In this document: piece by piece, positions 24,387 to 35,701 of the stretch
Layout: each line of letters begins with the position of its first letter
Numbering within the stretch: the stretch's first letter is position 1
From: Phlyctochytrium arcticum
Lineage: Eukaryota > Chytridiomycota > Chytridiomycetes > Chytridiales > Chytridiaceae
DNA: 64,000 nt
Direction of reading: 5' to 3'
Assembly (NCBI GenBank): GCA_025602905.1
Contig: JAHLKI010000021.1
Location: forward strand, 1-64,000
Notes under the pieces: generated by a model
What the model saw: only the letters and a program-made list of their open reading frames with translations
Told to the model about the DNA's origin: nothing
Databases searched by the model: none
Program-made: the position numbers and the translations under genes

Positions 24387-25523
24387 TTACATTCATCATA
24401 AAAGATCTTTCATGATAGTGCAGGCACTTTCGTTGTAAATTTGTTCATTGTATACATTTTGTTTGTTTGAAAATACAGCTTCTTTTCTTTGGTTGTGAAT
24501 TTCTTTGATTATGAATGATTCACCTGTTTGTTTCGGTTGGATACACCAGATTTTTACCCTTTCGATTGGAAGCTGATTTCGATGCAAGAAATGTTTACTT
24601 TCTTCTGCTCGACTTCAATCAATGATGACTGGCTATGGCCTTTGTTTTCCTGTTTTCGGCAACCAATTGAAAAAGAGAAAAGAACACGTATTTTTGCTTT
24701 GAGCTTCGTTGCCTCGTCATTTTTGACCCAACCTTGTCACTTAAAACCATGGTTCAAAGAATGTAAGGCCAAACAAGGTTCTGACCACCCACGGTTCAGA
24801 AAAAAGTCAACCCGTAAACATTCCCAAAATATTTCTTGAAACGCTTTCAAGATGACTTCTGAAAATAGACTCTCCTCAAGATAGCGGCTAATAATAGCAA
24901 AAGTCTGACGAGCCGCCGATACAGAGCCGGAAAGTGGGACTGGCTGCCAAAAGGGTTGCCATACCGTTTCAGATTTAGTCGCTGGCAGGCGACCAGGATT
25001 TGTGTCCAGGGAAGATGGTCGGCCAGCGACTTCATATGCAGCGCAACCAGCCAACGGTTGCGGCTGATGCGGATTTGCACCAGTAACAATTTCCGGAATC
25101 GCTTTTTGCGCAGCACGCGCGTCGCACCTGGCGCGTCGCGTGTGCCGCCACGCCGCTCGCCTCGCGCGTCGTCGGAGTTTCGTCGCAAACAACGCGTCCA
25201 CAGCACGTACACAATAATCCTCCCAACACTGCTCAACCAGCATAGCGTGCGGGGGTTACTATGAATGGGTGTTTTGTTGTCTTGCCGCGGGAGGAAAAAA
25301 AAACATTCCCAAAAGAATGTAGAGATAGTCTTGCCCAAGCGTAGGAAGAGGTTAAAAGGCAAGGCCCCTGGGGCCCTCCTCCTCCACTTCCTTTACACTA
25401 CACCCCCTAAAAAGCGCATACTTTTAGACCTTGGCCACGCTCCGTTGTTCGCAACACTCCTTATAGACCGTCGTTCAGACATATAGACTTTCCATAGATT
25501 TTTTTTTTACTTACGAAGCAAAC
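24387..25523. other. Intergenic region between the secreted paralogs
   Basis: Open frames here have no recognisable domain. The motif ACATTCCCAAAA occurs twice (near 24818 and 25303). A GC-rich patch with repeated GCGCGTCG lies at 25110-25170. The last ~40 bases before the start are again T-rich. Confidence 0.4.
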
Positions 25524-27072
25524 ATGAAGCTCACTGCCGCCATTTTTGTCCTGGGTCTCGTCGCATCATCCACTGCTGCACCATCAAGAAGCTTGCACCG
25601 TCGTCGATTCGGTCAGCAAAACCCGCCTGTCGAGCGTGAGATTTCTGGGGTAAGCATCTGAAGCAATGAGTGACGGCATCGCGCAACAGCTTATTAATTT
25701 TACCACTTTACAGTTGGCAGCCGTTAACGCAAAGCAACCTGGTCTTGCCGGTACGCTCAGTGGTCAAGTCCCCTCTGCCCTTCTCGGAGATACCGACCCT
25801 TGCTCCAAACTCCGTCTGGCCGACACCATCGTCAAGGCTGCACCCACCGATGCCAACACTTTGGCTGCCGCTCAACGTCTGGTCAACGCAGAACAAAACT
25901 TCAACCCCTTTAACGGTGGCAAACCTACTTTCTGCACGGACGCGTCGTTGCCAACCACGCCAGCTCTGCGAGGAATCCTGCCCTTGATCTCAGAAGAGGA
26001 CAACCTGCGCAATGCTGCTGCTACCAATGTCCTCACCAAGAAGAGTTTGACTGACGCGTTGGCCGGGAATGTCAAGGATGTCACTGGCAAGAGCGTTGCC
26101 CTCCAATTGGTCGAGCTTGGCTTTACGGATTTCAAGAATGCTCCAGCTGTCGGTTCTCTGGTTGCTCCCGCTATTGCACCAGCTCCCACAGGATCCGGCG
26201 ACATTTTGGTTGTTGGCGGAACGATTGGCCCAGCTCCCTCAACTGTTGCTGTTGCTGCCCCTACCACGGCTGCTGCACCAACCTCGGCTGCTACTGAACC
26301 ACCATTGGCGGCTCCCAAGAAGAAGTGCGCCGCGAAGAAGCTGAGTGCTCCCACCGGAACTGCTGTACCAGCTCCCATACCAACGGCCACTGCTGAACCA
26401 GCTCCCATGCCAACCGCCACTGCCGCACCCATGCCCATGCCCAACCCGCCAATGTCCGAGCCCGCTGCTGCTCCCACCGCAACTGCCATGCCCGTGCCCC
26501 CCGTGCGAACAGTTATTGAGACTCAGACCGAGGTGGTCACCACAACCACTCCTTGCACCGTCACCCTCTCAGTAACTGTCACAGTTCAGCCTACCGCAGA
26601 CCCCGCAACACCAGCCCCAACTGTCGCTCCCACCATGGCCCCTGTTCCCACGCCTGTACCAGCACCTGCGCCAGCCCCAGCACCAACCACAGTTGCGCCA
26701 GCACCTGCACCAACCACAGTTGCGCCAGCACCTGCACCAACCACAGTGCCAACCACCCGCACCACTACAACGGCAGCCCCAGCGCCAACGGCAGCTCCTC
26801 CAGCATCCAACGTCATCTTCCAGCCTGCACCTCTTGACGGTCTGACCTTTGACCCCCTCATCCGCAGCAACGACCCCAACCGCCCCTTCCAAGTCGCCGG
26901 TGACACCTTTGTTGGAGCTGGTGCCGCCTGTCTTCGCGTTGGCGACCGTCTCCAGAACAAGTGCGCCGATAACTTGAACGCCACTGGTCGGGGAACTCAG
27001 ATCAATGCCATTTGCACACCAGCCAAGACGAATGCCACCCGAGACTGTATCGTCGTCAGTGGATCAGCTTAA
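25524..27072 (+). CDS. Secreted Ala/Pro/Thr-rich protein, paralog 2 (expanded linker)
   Basis: Exons 25524-25649 and 25714-27072, with a 64-base intron at exactly the same phase-0 position as in the upstream paralog. The signal peptide is MKLTAAIFVLGLVASSTAA, followed by SLHRRRFGQQNPPVEREISG with the same RRRF site. The N-terminal domain (LSGQVPSALLGDTDPC, AAQRLVNAEQNFNPFNGGK, LRGILPLISEEDNLRNAAAT) and C-terminal domain (GLTFDPLIRSNDPNRPFQVA, CLRVGDRLQNKC, AICTPAKTNATRDC) are highly similar to paralog 1. The linker is about 240 residues instead of 60. It has runs such as APMPTATAAPMPMPNPP, a Val/Thr tract (TEVVTTTTPCTVTLSVTVTV) and a 9-residue repeat APAPAPTTV. Expected to be extracellular, possibly wall-bound and O-glycosylated; function unknown. 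Confidence 0.88.
26668..26748 (+). repeat. 27-bp coding minisatellite in paralog 2
   Basis: Three head-to-tail 27-base units (26668, 26695, 26722) encoding APAPAPTTV-type nonapeptides; the first is slightly diverged and the last two are nearly identical. Confidence 0.85.
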
Positions 27073-27568
27073 GCCACCTTTTAAAACCTCATACTACGTT
27101 CCAAGCCCCTTTCAGGATCATTTGGAAGTTTGGGAACGAGATGAGAGTGCAGGTCGCTTTTGTTTCGCTTCTATTGTTTTGCCCCCTAAAAGTTTTGTTT
27201 TGTTTTTTTGATTGTGTCGCCCCAAAGAATACCATTGCTGTTTTTTGTTACGTTTTTCTTTGATTTTTACATAAATCTGATTCAATACAAAAACATCTGA
27301 TTCATGACAATAATGTCCACCGTCTCTCGTCTTCATCAATAATATTGGCTGACGGCCACGTTCATATTCAACATTTGGCCACGAATCATATTCGACATCT
27401 AGAACTAAATCGGCATCGTATTGAACATCTAAAATACATCTTCTATCGTACAATCATATCCTTTCCACAACACAGTGGGCTCTTGATCATTCCACACCCT
27501 GAAGGACATTTCGAAACATTGACCTATAAGAAAAAAACCCCAAAATCAGCAACTCAGACCAAAAAAAA

Positions 27569-28406
27569 TCAAAAGTGCCCCAATTCAAAAATATTTACGC
27601 TTTTCCCTCCCAACTCAACTGCCCCCGCAATCATCCCCGCCCCACACTTGCCACACTTTATCCCTTTCACGTTCATTTTGCAGCGACCACACTGATACCG
27701 AATTCTTTTTGGTTGTCGGGGCAGGGCCGGACTCACAGTGGCGCGCGACCGTTTGGAACCTTCTTGGCAAAGTGCGGGCGATGAAGGTGAAGCAGTCGTC
27801 GTGGGTATCATGGGTTTTCCGCAACATTCCGGAAGAGGAATTTCGCCACATAGTTTTGGACATCGAGATACCGAAGTGGCACTTGTTTTTGAAAAAAAAG
27901 AATACCCGCGCAACATGTCAGTTTTTCTTTTCAATGGATTTCGAAATCTGATTTAATACTTACGTGCCATGACTGTTGACGATCGATTCAAGCTTCAACT
28001 CCCGATCACAAGTCCCACACCGTAAATCACATACGACGACCCCGCAATCCGGACACCTGTATGCTGTGTCACTCCCTCTGCGACAATACGCCAGCGCAAA
28101 TGCCGAGTTGAGATTTTGAGGGGACATCGATTGGCTGATGTCTTCAACCGCCGTTATATGAGTTGAGGATGCGTCGGGTGAAGGCCACGCCGAAGATGTC
28201 TTCGACGAGGTGGGTGGGTCACCTTGTTGGATTCTACCGTACGCTAAATATTTACGGCGAGAACTGCGCTTGGAGGTTGGTGTTGGGCAAGCGGACGAGC
28301 CAACCGGGGAACCGATCTCGGAGACTGCCAGATCTGGGATGATGGTAAGCGGCGCTATTTTGGAATGTGCAAAGTCAAACGACTTTGGGTGACAATGTAT
28401 AAACAA
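27569..28406 (-). CDS. Small protein with three zinc-ribbon-like Cys clusters
   Basis: Two exons on the minus strand. Exon 1 (28406 to about 27971) ends in VNSHG before a GTAAGT donor; exon 2 resumes near 27890 with TSVSRCPKLCGE after an AAG acceptor and ends with the stop at 27569. Cys clusters in order: YRCPDCGVVVCDLRCGTC, then RCPKLCGE...ECCGKP, then YQCGRCKMNVKGIKCGKCG. The N-terminal ~110 residues are Ser/Pro-rich and basic (SKRSSRRKYLAYGR). No signal peptide is seen. The repeated CxxC spacing argues for zinc binding and a nucleic-acid or protein-binding role, but I do not recognise the family. The start could also be at an internal Met. Confidence 0.6.
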
Positions 28407-29684
28407 TGTTTGGAACTTTGTGTGGGAAAACCGAAAACAACTTTGTGTGGGAAAAGCGTAGCGGTAAATGGGAACGGCTGACGGTAAAATGAAAAGGATG
28501 TTCCAAAAAAAAATGCAGTTCAGGTTCGAAAAAAAAGAACGGGTACGGGATGTCCTTTACCTCATGTGTTATATACCCGACGATCGGGGAATGTGTTTTC
28601 CTGGCATATTCACCCAGAAACTTCTGCACATACGTGAGGTCACGCATATTTACGGATCTAACAGCGGCACACCGGAAATGCAAAAAACCCTGCAACATGG
28701 CTATATCATCATCGGACAAAGTCGCAAATCGCAGATTTAGTATGTATACCAAAGATCGGAAGGCAAGAAAACATAAATCTTGGATAGTTAACCTTAATTT
28801 CGGAGAGCTAGGCAGGGCCTAGATTTTCCGGTTTGTTTATTTTTATTGGTCTGGACCCATCCCAAACGGAGGAGACGGAGGTCAACGTACCATTTTCGAG
28901 CACTTTGGTAAATATGCTGGGCCTATTTGTGCAGCAGAGTTAATATTCCTCTTTTGCAGATCCAGTCTATAGGTGTTTTGCTGGCCACCGAACTCAGTCT
29001 TCCATTCATAATACCATCGGAGGTTGAAGCAGCAAGTAGATGCAAACTCCATCTACATTCTGCGCACATTTGCCCAACAAAGTCAAACATTTCGGCAGAG
29101 TATGAGACGATAAGTATGGGCGTTCTGTTATAATGTTTGAGAGACCCAACTCAATGTTCGAATTTCAATTTACGAGAAGTTAAGGAAGGTGACAAAGATG
29201 GGATAACGAGATTCCTTCTAAACTTATGGTATAGGTATGGCTTTTTGCGCTAGCTCTTACCAACGGAAGCCTATGTTCCAGTTCAAGAACGGGAAATTAA
29301 AGAAAAGCCTAGCAGATGCACTTTATAGAGTTCTGGGCTTTGCCTAGAGTATGGATTCCATAGATTCCATGCTCAACTTGTTCCTGAAGAAACCAGTAGT
29401 ATACAATAGGCATTCTGATCTTTCTTCGGAGGCCCGGAGCTCAAAGTTGTATTCTCATCTGTATAAAGAAAAACTTAAAGACCCCAATGAAATACGTATT
29501 CTGGACCATTTTTTGGTTTGCACCAGCCGAGGCTCCGGAGCCTCAATGTTTCATAATTCAATTTCAAGAACCAGAGACTCAGAGAGTGTGGGAATTTCAT
29601 TACCGTGACCATGGAGACCTCAAACCGTCAACGCGATTCGTCAGTATAAACAAAGCACTCTCGTCAAGATCCAGGACCTGAGAC
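28407..29684. other. Intergenic region
   Basis: AT-rich stretch with only short reading frames on both strands. It may hold 5' sequence of the synthetase-like gene; no repeat or RNA gene was recognised. Confidence 0.4.
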
Positions 29685-30869
29685 ATGCCAACGGAATACA
29701 ATCCACCCAGGACGAGTTCCATTGACCCGGAGCGGGACATTCCCAACCTACGTGCCCGACAACTCCGCTCGATTCTCCTCAAATCCATCCGAAATGCCGG
29801 TCCAGTCGAAGCCATCCTCCTCTCGGGCGGCCTCGACACTTCCATCTTAGCCGATGCCGGATCACATATCCTGAAATGTCACAAAGCCATCACAGTCATC
29901 TGCTCCGACTCTGCGCCCGACAAAGTCTATGCCACACGCATTGCAGCCGCGCACGGGTTCCGGCATACCATTCTCAAGATTGACATGACGGACCTGATCA
30001 GTGACGCACCCGGCGGTGATTTAGAGTACTGTATTCGGACGCTAAAGACATTTGACCCGATGGAGCTTCGGAATGCAGTTATCATCGCAGCAGGGATTCG
30101 GGCTGCGGCACGGATGGGAATCAAGAAGATTGTGACGGGGGACGGGGCGGACGAGTTATTTGCTGGGTATAGTTTTATGGCTGGGATGAGTGCTGGGAAA
30201 TTGAGGCGGTTTCGGGAGCGGATGGTGGCGCATATGCGGTTTTGTGCGGGAGAGTTGGGGAGGGGTGTGGGGGTTGATGTCGTTCAGCCGTTTTTGGGAC
30301 CGGAGGTGGTGGAGTTTGCTCTCACGTGTAAAAAGAGTGAGAATGTGAAGGTCGTCAATGTCTACGAAGGAGATCTGGAAGCTATCGACGACAACGATGC
30401 TTTATCTTCATCCTCACCCACAGACAAACCCATAACAACCCAAATCCAAGGGAAGTCTCTTCTCCGTGCAGCCTTTCCCGAATCTCATTCCCGGAACCGG
30501 AGAAAGGACCCCATCGAAACCGGTTCGGGCTCCTCGCTTCTTCCATCCCATTTCGCCTCCCTCACTCCACTCGCCACCCTCACCGCCGCCCAATCTGCCA
30601 TTCTATCCACGGATAAAATCAAAATCCGCGATGCAGAACATTTATACTATTACCAAACCTTCTGTCGAGTTTTTGAACGGGTATATGATTCCCAAGGAGG
30701 GATGTGCTTCCAGGGATTACCTGACCGATGGACGGCCGATCCATGTATCGGCTGCGGATTCAATCTTGACCGGGCCGACCAGTACTTTTGTAAAACGTGT
30801 GGGGCGTGGCCGGCCCGTGAGGGTGGTGTGCCGAATGACTCGTATGAGGGAGATGAAGTTGACCAATAG
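29685..30869 (+). CDS. Asparagine-synthetase-like PP-loop protein with C-terminal zinc ribbon
   Basis: Intronless 394-residue protein. It has the ATP-pyrophosphatase core of class B asparagine synthetases: PP-loop AILLSGGLDTSILA (residues ~43-56), ELRNAVIIAAGIRAAARMG, VTGDGADELFAGYSF and VVQPFLGPEVVEFAL. The N-terminal glutaminase domain with its catalytic Cys2 is absent, so any amidation would have to use ammonia or another amine. After the core come RRKDPIETGSGSSLLP and IKIRDAEHLYYYQTFCRVFE, then a zinc-ribbon-like CIGCGF...YFCKTCGAW. This layout recalls stand-alone archaeal and bacterial asparagine-synthase-related proteins more than eukaryotic Asn1. The substrate is not predictable. The start at 29685 is the first Met with good coding context. 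A lack of introns in an intron-rich region fits, but does not prove, transfer. Confidence 0.8.
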   Translation: MPTEYNPPRTSSIDPERDIPNLRARQLRSILLKSIRNAGPVEAILLSGGLDTSILADAGSHILKCHKAITVICSDSAPDKVYATRIAAAHGFRHTILKIDMTDLISDAPGGDLEYCIRTLKTFDPMELRNAVIIAAGIRAAARMGIKKIVTGDGADELFAGYSFMAGMSAGKLRRFRERMVAHMRFCAGELGRGVGVDVVQPFLGPEVVEFALTCKKSENVKVVNVYEGDLEAIDDNDALSSSSPTDKPITTQIQGKSLLRAAFPESHSRNRRKDPIETGSGSSLLPSHFASLTPLATLTAAQSAILSTDKIKIRDAEHLYYYQTFCRVFERVYDSQGGMCFQGLPDRWTADPCIGCGFNLDRADQYFCKTCGAWPAREGGVPNDSYEGDEVDQ

Positions 30870-32062
30870 TGACAATTGTTGGTTGGCAGGACATTTAAAT
30901 TATTACCAAATCTCTGTTTGTATTTATGATTCTCACGTAAGGAATGACCAGGCACGGTCAGATCAGTGCTTTTTAACGTGTTCAGTGGGGCGGAACTGAT
31001 CCATAAATGTTGCCATGTTATTATGATGGGAGTAAGACCGCTCTTTCTGACATTCTATGGTTACCAGCGGGATAAGATCCCTTCAGACAATGTACATTTA
31101 ATAGTGGGAGGCACCTCTTGTTTGAATCCCACATCCCGTCAACAGTCTACAATTCCTGGTGATTCCCCAACCATCCTTCCTGCGAGTTCTGAGTAGGCTA
31201 CCCAGGATAATGATGCCCAGCCATACCTTTAGAACACTCTCGGATTGAGTTCTTGAGTCTATGTTGTTGTTTCAAGAGCAAGACTCTGTCAAATCAAGCA
31301 AAGGCGCAAAGGTGGGGCATAATCAGTGCAGATCAGGTAAAAAAGCATCTCACCGTTACAGTACCACTAGTGTTCTCGAGATTTGCTGTAGACCAGGATA
31401 AATTGGCTTCGTTCTAGTGGGAAAACGTATTTGCTGGCTGACAAATCGTGAATAAACGAAAACGCAGACGCAACCGCAACCGCAGGGCAACTTTTGTTCT
31501 CTTGTGCCTGGGAGGGATATGAAATAGTTCCTATAATCAGCTCGTTGCAGAACTTGTCAAGAGTACGTCTTATTTTCACAAGCTTGAGGGGAAGTTGAGG
31601 CGTGGGAAAAAAAGCAAGCCACGTGGAGGAGAAATAAACATTCCCACCCAATTCAGCCACAAGGCCAGATATCAACATGGTCATAAACATCAAATGTAGA
31701 AGACAAGTCACCCATCTATGTTTGTTTGGTAGACACACAAGAATGTAAACGATACGACCCCAAAAGAAAAAAAAAGAGACGGCTATATACAGATATCAAG
31801 AATCAGCAAAATGTGAGAAACAATGTGTGCGGGGTATATATAGGAAAAACACAATTTGGATGATATGTTGAAGGATGGTCGCGAGTGGAGTGCTTTGGTA
31901 TGAGGCAGGTTTCAGTGTGGGTGTGTATGTAAAGTTGTTGTGGTTGCGGACCGGCCGGTTGTAGGGAAAGAGAAGTAGCAGATGAGGCAAAGAGTTTCAA
32001 GACTTGGGCGTGGTGAGTGGGAGAGTGTGGGTGATAACAAATGTGAGAGACAGAATATGTAG
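30870..32062. other. Intergenic region
   Basis: About 1.2 kb between convergent genes. Short reading frames only; no recognisable feature. Confidence 0.4.
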
Positions 32063-33386
32063 TTAATGGGCCAGATCTTCTTCGATCCAGTAGCGTTTCG
32101 CCATAATTCTAGCCATTTTCGCCTGTCGACAGCGCGTGGTCAACAAATGGTCCATTTCATTTCTAATACGGTCGCGTGATTCAGCCAGTGATTCAGCAGC
32201 GGCCCATCTAGTCCAAAAATCGTCTTGCGATGAGGAAACGGGGGAACGGAGTTGGCCGGCGTGAGAGCCTACAAGGCGGGCGCGGTGGAGTTCGGGGGTG
32301 GGTTGTTTTGAGTGTGAAAAAGGTGATTTGAGAGGGTTCGGGGAAGATGGGGAAGTGGGGGTTCGGGGGGATAAGAGTTGGCGGATAGAGTCGCGGCGTT
32401 GGATGAGGGATTCCTCGGATGGTGTGGGGGAGGTAGGTTCAGTTGAGAGGAGAGGGAGGGATGGCGAGGATGAGGCAGAAGGGCGGATCTGGGACGGGCT
32501 AGTCCTCAATTTGCTCAGCAACATGGCTCGCGCTTTCCGGGCATGAATTTCCTCCACTTTCTGTTGCTGCTCGACGGGCTGCTGGTCCTTTTCCATCCAA
32601 GGATGTGTTCGGAGGTTGGTCAGAAACTGTCTTCGACGCTGTTTTTGCAATTCGACTTCCTTGAGGCGAGCCATTTGCGTGTCGTGCCATTGCCACCACC
32701 GCTGTAAGCGAGACTGGTCCCAGACGCGGAGAATGGCAGATTCGCGAAGATTGCGTGGCCGTTTGGGCGAGACTTGAAAGACAGGGGGAATGTGGTCTGG
32801 ATTGGCCGTCTTTGTTGATGGTGAATTTGGGGGTGTTAATGATTGAATGGGGGAGGAGGGTTGTAGTTGTTGTTCACGACGGTGCTCACGGGCGAGTCGG
32901 GCGGATCGGAGTTTGAGGACAATTTCGTCGAGGGTGTGGGAGGGGTGGCGGATACTGTCGCTGTTGTCATCATCGTCGTCGTCGTGTCGGGATGGGGGTT
33001 CGCCGAGCCGGGAGAGGGATTCTGTGGCCGAGTGGTAGTTTCCAGCAGCTGCATTCGAGTCAATGGAGGCAAGAAAATCTCGCAGGATCCTCAGTGCATG
33101 GGTTGATGCATCTAGATATTCCCATTTCGTTAGTTTGTGAGCTATTTTTGCAGTGATTCTTTGTAGACATACCTGTGTGAGAAGTTATGGGTGTTGCGGG
33201 GATGGCGAGACGGAGGCCGTGAGTGGGAGCGAGCCGCGAGTCAATGGCAGTGGTCGGCATAGCGGCGACGGTGGTAGGAAGATGGAAAAAGATGTCGTTG
33301 CGGAATGCAATGCAATGCTCCAGGGAAATGGCGTTGGCAGCGGGCCTTTTGTGTCCTTTTTTTTGGCAACACTTTTTGTCTGTCAT
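32063..33386 (-). CDS. Hypothetical basic coiled-coil protein
   Basis: I do not recognise the family. On the minus strand a first exon (from about 33386) encodes FRNDIFFHLPTTVAAM and ends at a GTATGT donor near 33173. The second exon resumes near 33112 with THALRILRDFLASIDSNAAA and runs open to the stop at 32063. The reading frame contains SARLAREHRREQQ, NLRESAILRVWDQSRLQRWW, KEVELQKQRRRQFLTNLRTH and a Ser/Pro-rich middle, and ends in RIMAKRYWIEEDLAH. Alternating Arg/Gln/Glu-rich helices suggest coiled coils, and the SPxR/SPK sites suggest regulation by Pro-directed kinases. About 400 residues. The start codon is uncertain. Confidence 0.55.
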
Positions 33387-34557
33387 CCGCGACGCGCAGC
33401 CCTAGCGCGCCAAGCCACTCGCCCTATCACTTTCTTTCTTTTCTTTCTTTTTATTTGGCTTTACGGGGAACATTCCCCCACACATTCCCAACACCTTTTT
33501 CCTATGTGCCGTGACCATCCTTACCGACTCTTGCATATTTCGAGCATCCTTATGCTCTTAATTTGACCATGGTCTATGTTAAAATTTCATTTATAAATCT
33601 TTCATCGGGACTTTGCTGCGTAGGGTATCCAACGGTTGTTGTAACTTGTGTACGCAAGATGAAACACATTCTCTAAGCACTGAGACCAATCGCATGCTTG
33701 GCGTTTCATTTTATTTTGAAGCTCTTAATCAGTCTTATACAATAAACACTGTCTCGCCACCGAGTGCGCAACCTAAACTATGCATTTCAAGTTCATGTCC
33801 GTCTGTTTGAATAGACGAGCCACACAAAGTAGATATCCCGTCCCACTAAATGCAGGAAAAGAAACATTTTATTTCCGATAAAATGTATCACTCGGCACTC
33901 GGCATGACACATCCGGCTATACTTTGAAAACGGCGAGGGAAGAGGGAAGACGCCTAGCTCGCCCGGCGGGAACAAAAGTAAAAGTATTTCTTTTTTTGTG
34001 GTAAAAGCCAACAGCCAAAATCTACCCAAAACTCCGCACGCTGAGTCGCGCGTGTTCGGACAAGTTCGGACACACACACGTGCCGCGCCGCAGCCGCAGA
34101 CCGCAACCGGCGAGCCGCAAGCAACTTGTCGCACAGGATCTCGTACAGGATCAACATCGGCCGCCGCCCTCGGATCCTTCACCATTCATACTCGAGTAGA
34201 GGCTATGTGCATCTCACCTGTGTGGACGCAGAGTTGGACGACGCGTTGAACTTGTTTGCCAGAAAAGAAAACACTATCATTCGGAGCATGCCAAAGTGTT
34301 TTCATCAAAACATCAGTGCTGCCCATGGGTAGTTTCTAGAATACTTCTGCGGAAAGAAAAGAGAGCCAGTAGTCATCGGCCATGATGGGATGGATTCATG
34401 CAGTATCATACTTTGTTTGGGCATTGACTCTCTCATTTGGTGAGCAGGCAGATAACAGTCTAGCGCAATCGAGCTCAATACTATCATGCCCAGGCATAAA
34501 GTACATGTATACACACACAAAACGACATTTTCATTCAGTAGACATCATACACATTCA
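33387..34557. other. Intergenic region
   Basis: Contains one TACTCGAGTA palindrome at 34189 and short reading frames only. Confidence 0.4.
34189..34198. repeat. Palindromic 10-mer TACTCGAGTA, copy 3
   Basis: Perfect palindrome about 360 bases beyond the 3' end of the proteasome beta5 gene, in noncoding sequence. Confidence 0.75.
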
Positions 34558-35701
34558 TCAAACGAGGTCAGGTTTGGGTTCATCAGCATACTAACACAAA
34601 AGGAGATTAGTCTCAAAAGAACGAAAACAATGGCTTTAAAGACTGGGCGCTCACCTGGTAATGAAGTTCAGTCACATCCGTCTGAGAAATAAATTCCCAG
34701 CCGTCCTTTTTAATGTGAAAGAGATTGACAACTCCACCCGAAGCCGCATCTACTCCAAAGGTCAAAAACCGCTCCAAAAAAAGGCCACAAAGGAAATGAT
34801 GAACCCACCTCGGAACGTGGCATGATAAATGGACCGTCGTCCAAGTTCAATGGCCTCCTCCACACTCAAATCATACCGGTATCCCGAATCCAACACTCCA
34901 TACGCAAAAGTCGATCCAGATCCAACCGAAAACAGATCACCCTTGAGACGTTGTCCGTCCGAATCGACGTAAAAGAGGGCCGGGCCCGTCTTGTCCCATC
35001 CCGTAATCATGGTGCCCATGGACAGATCCATGCCCTTGTAGGCGTAGACCATGTTGGAGAGAAGTTTGGAGGCGGCGGCTACGCTGATCCGCTCCTTATT
35101 GCGGAGTTCATAGACTCTGTTTTTGTTTGACTTAGTTTTTTGGGGGTGACTTAAGGGTCTATTATCAACTTACCGGCATCGACGGCCCAACTCCCGTTCC
35201 CAATACGAACAATCAGCCGCTCCGCCCGCCATCGTTCCAAGCAAATAAGGGTTAATCTCAATCACCTTTTTAACCGTCTGTGATGCTACACATCCCCCAG
35301 AATCAATAACCGGAGACTACGCCAATTCAAATACCAAAAAAAATAACACTTACCAATGTACGTTCCACCGGTAGCCCGCGAATCCACTGCAACAATAATC
35401 CCATGCTGGAATTTAAACGCCAGTGTCGTCGTTCCCTTCTTCATCTTGATTTTGTGTTCGGCTGCATCCGACATCTGATGTCTCATCCATTCCATCGGCT
35501 ATTTGAAAAACATCAGTATCCATTTTCATATTCGGCAAGGTTCTTTGTTTGGCTCACGTTGGAAACGGCCGGAACGGTGAATTGGGGGTGTGATACCCCG
35601 TTGGCCATACTGGCGTCCATGGTATGAGCATCGTCGAAACCCAGTGCAGAGTTTGAAGACAGGGTTGGGGACAGTGTGTCCAGAAAGTTTAGGTTGACCA
35701 T
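34558..35701 (-). CDS. PRE2: 20S proteasome subunit beta5 (chymotrypsin-like)
   Basis: Beta5 carries the chymotrypsin-like activity of the proteasome core. The start at 35701 gives a propeptide ([20 protein letters not shown]), followed by an intron and the mature N-terminus after [23 protein letters not shown]. The first Thr is the nucleophile, and the Asp of VDSRA is the expected catalytic Asp17. Later exons give [81 protein letters not shown] and [20 protein letters not shown]. The last short exon, after a GTGAGC donor following LHYQ, encodes [10 protein letters not shown] with the stop at 34558-34560. Six exons. Essential housekeeping gene. Confidence 0.95.

Noticed and set aside
24737..25362. 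Arg-rich open frames between the secreted paralogs
   Set aside because: Arg/Ala richness follows the GC-rich repeat GCGCGTCG and not a coding signal.
31100..31140. tRNA-like T-arm (TGTTTGAATCCCAC)
   Set aside because: Stem does not pair properly and no D-arm or acceptor could be found.
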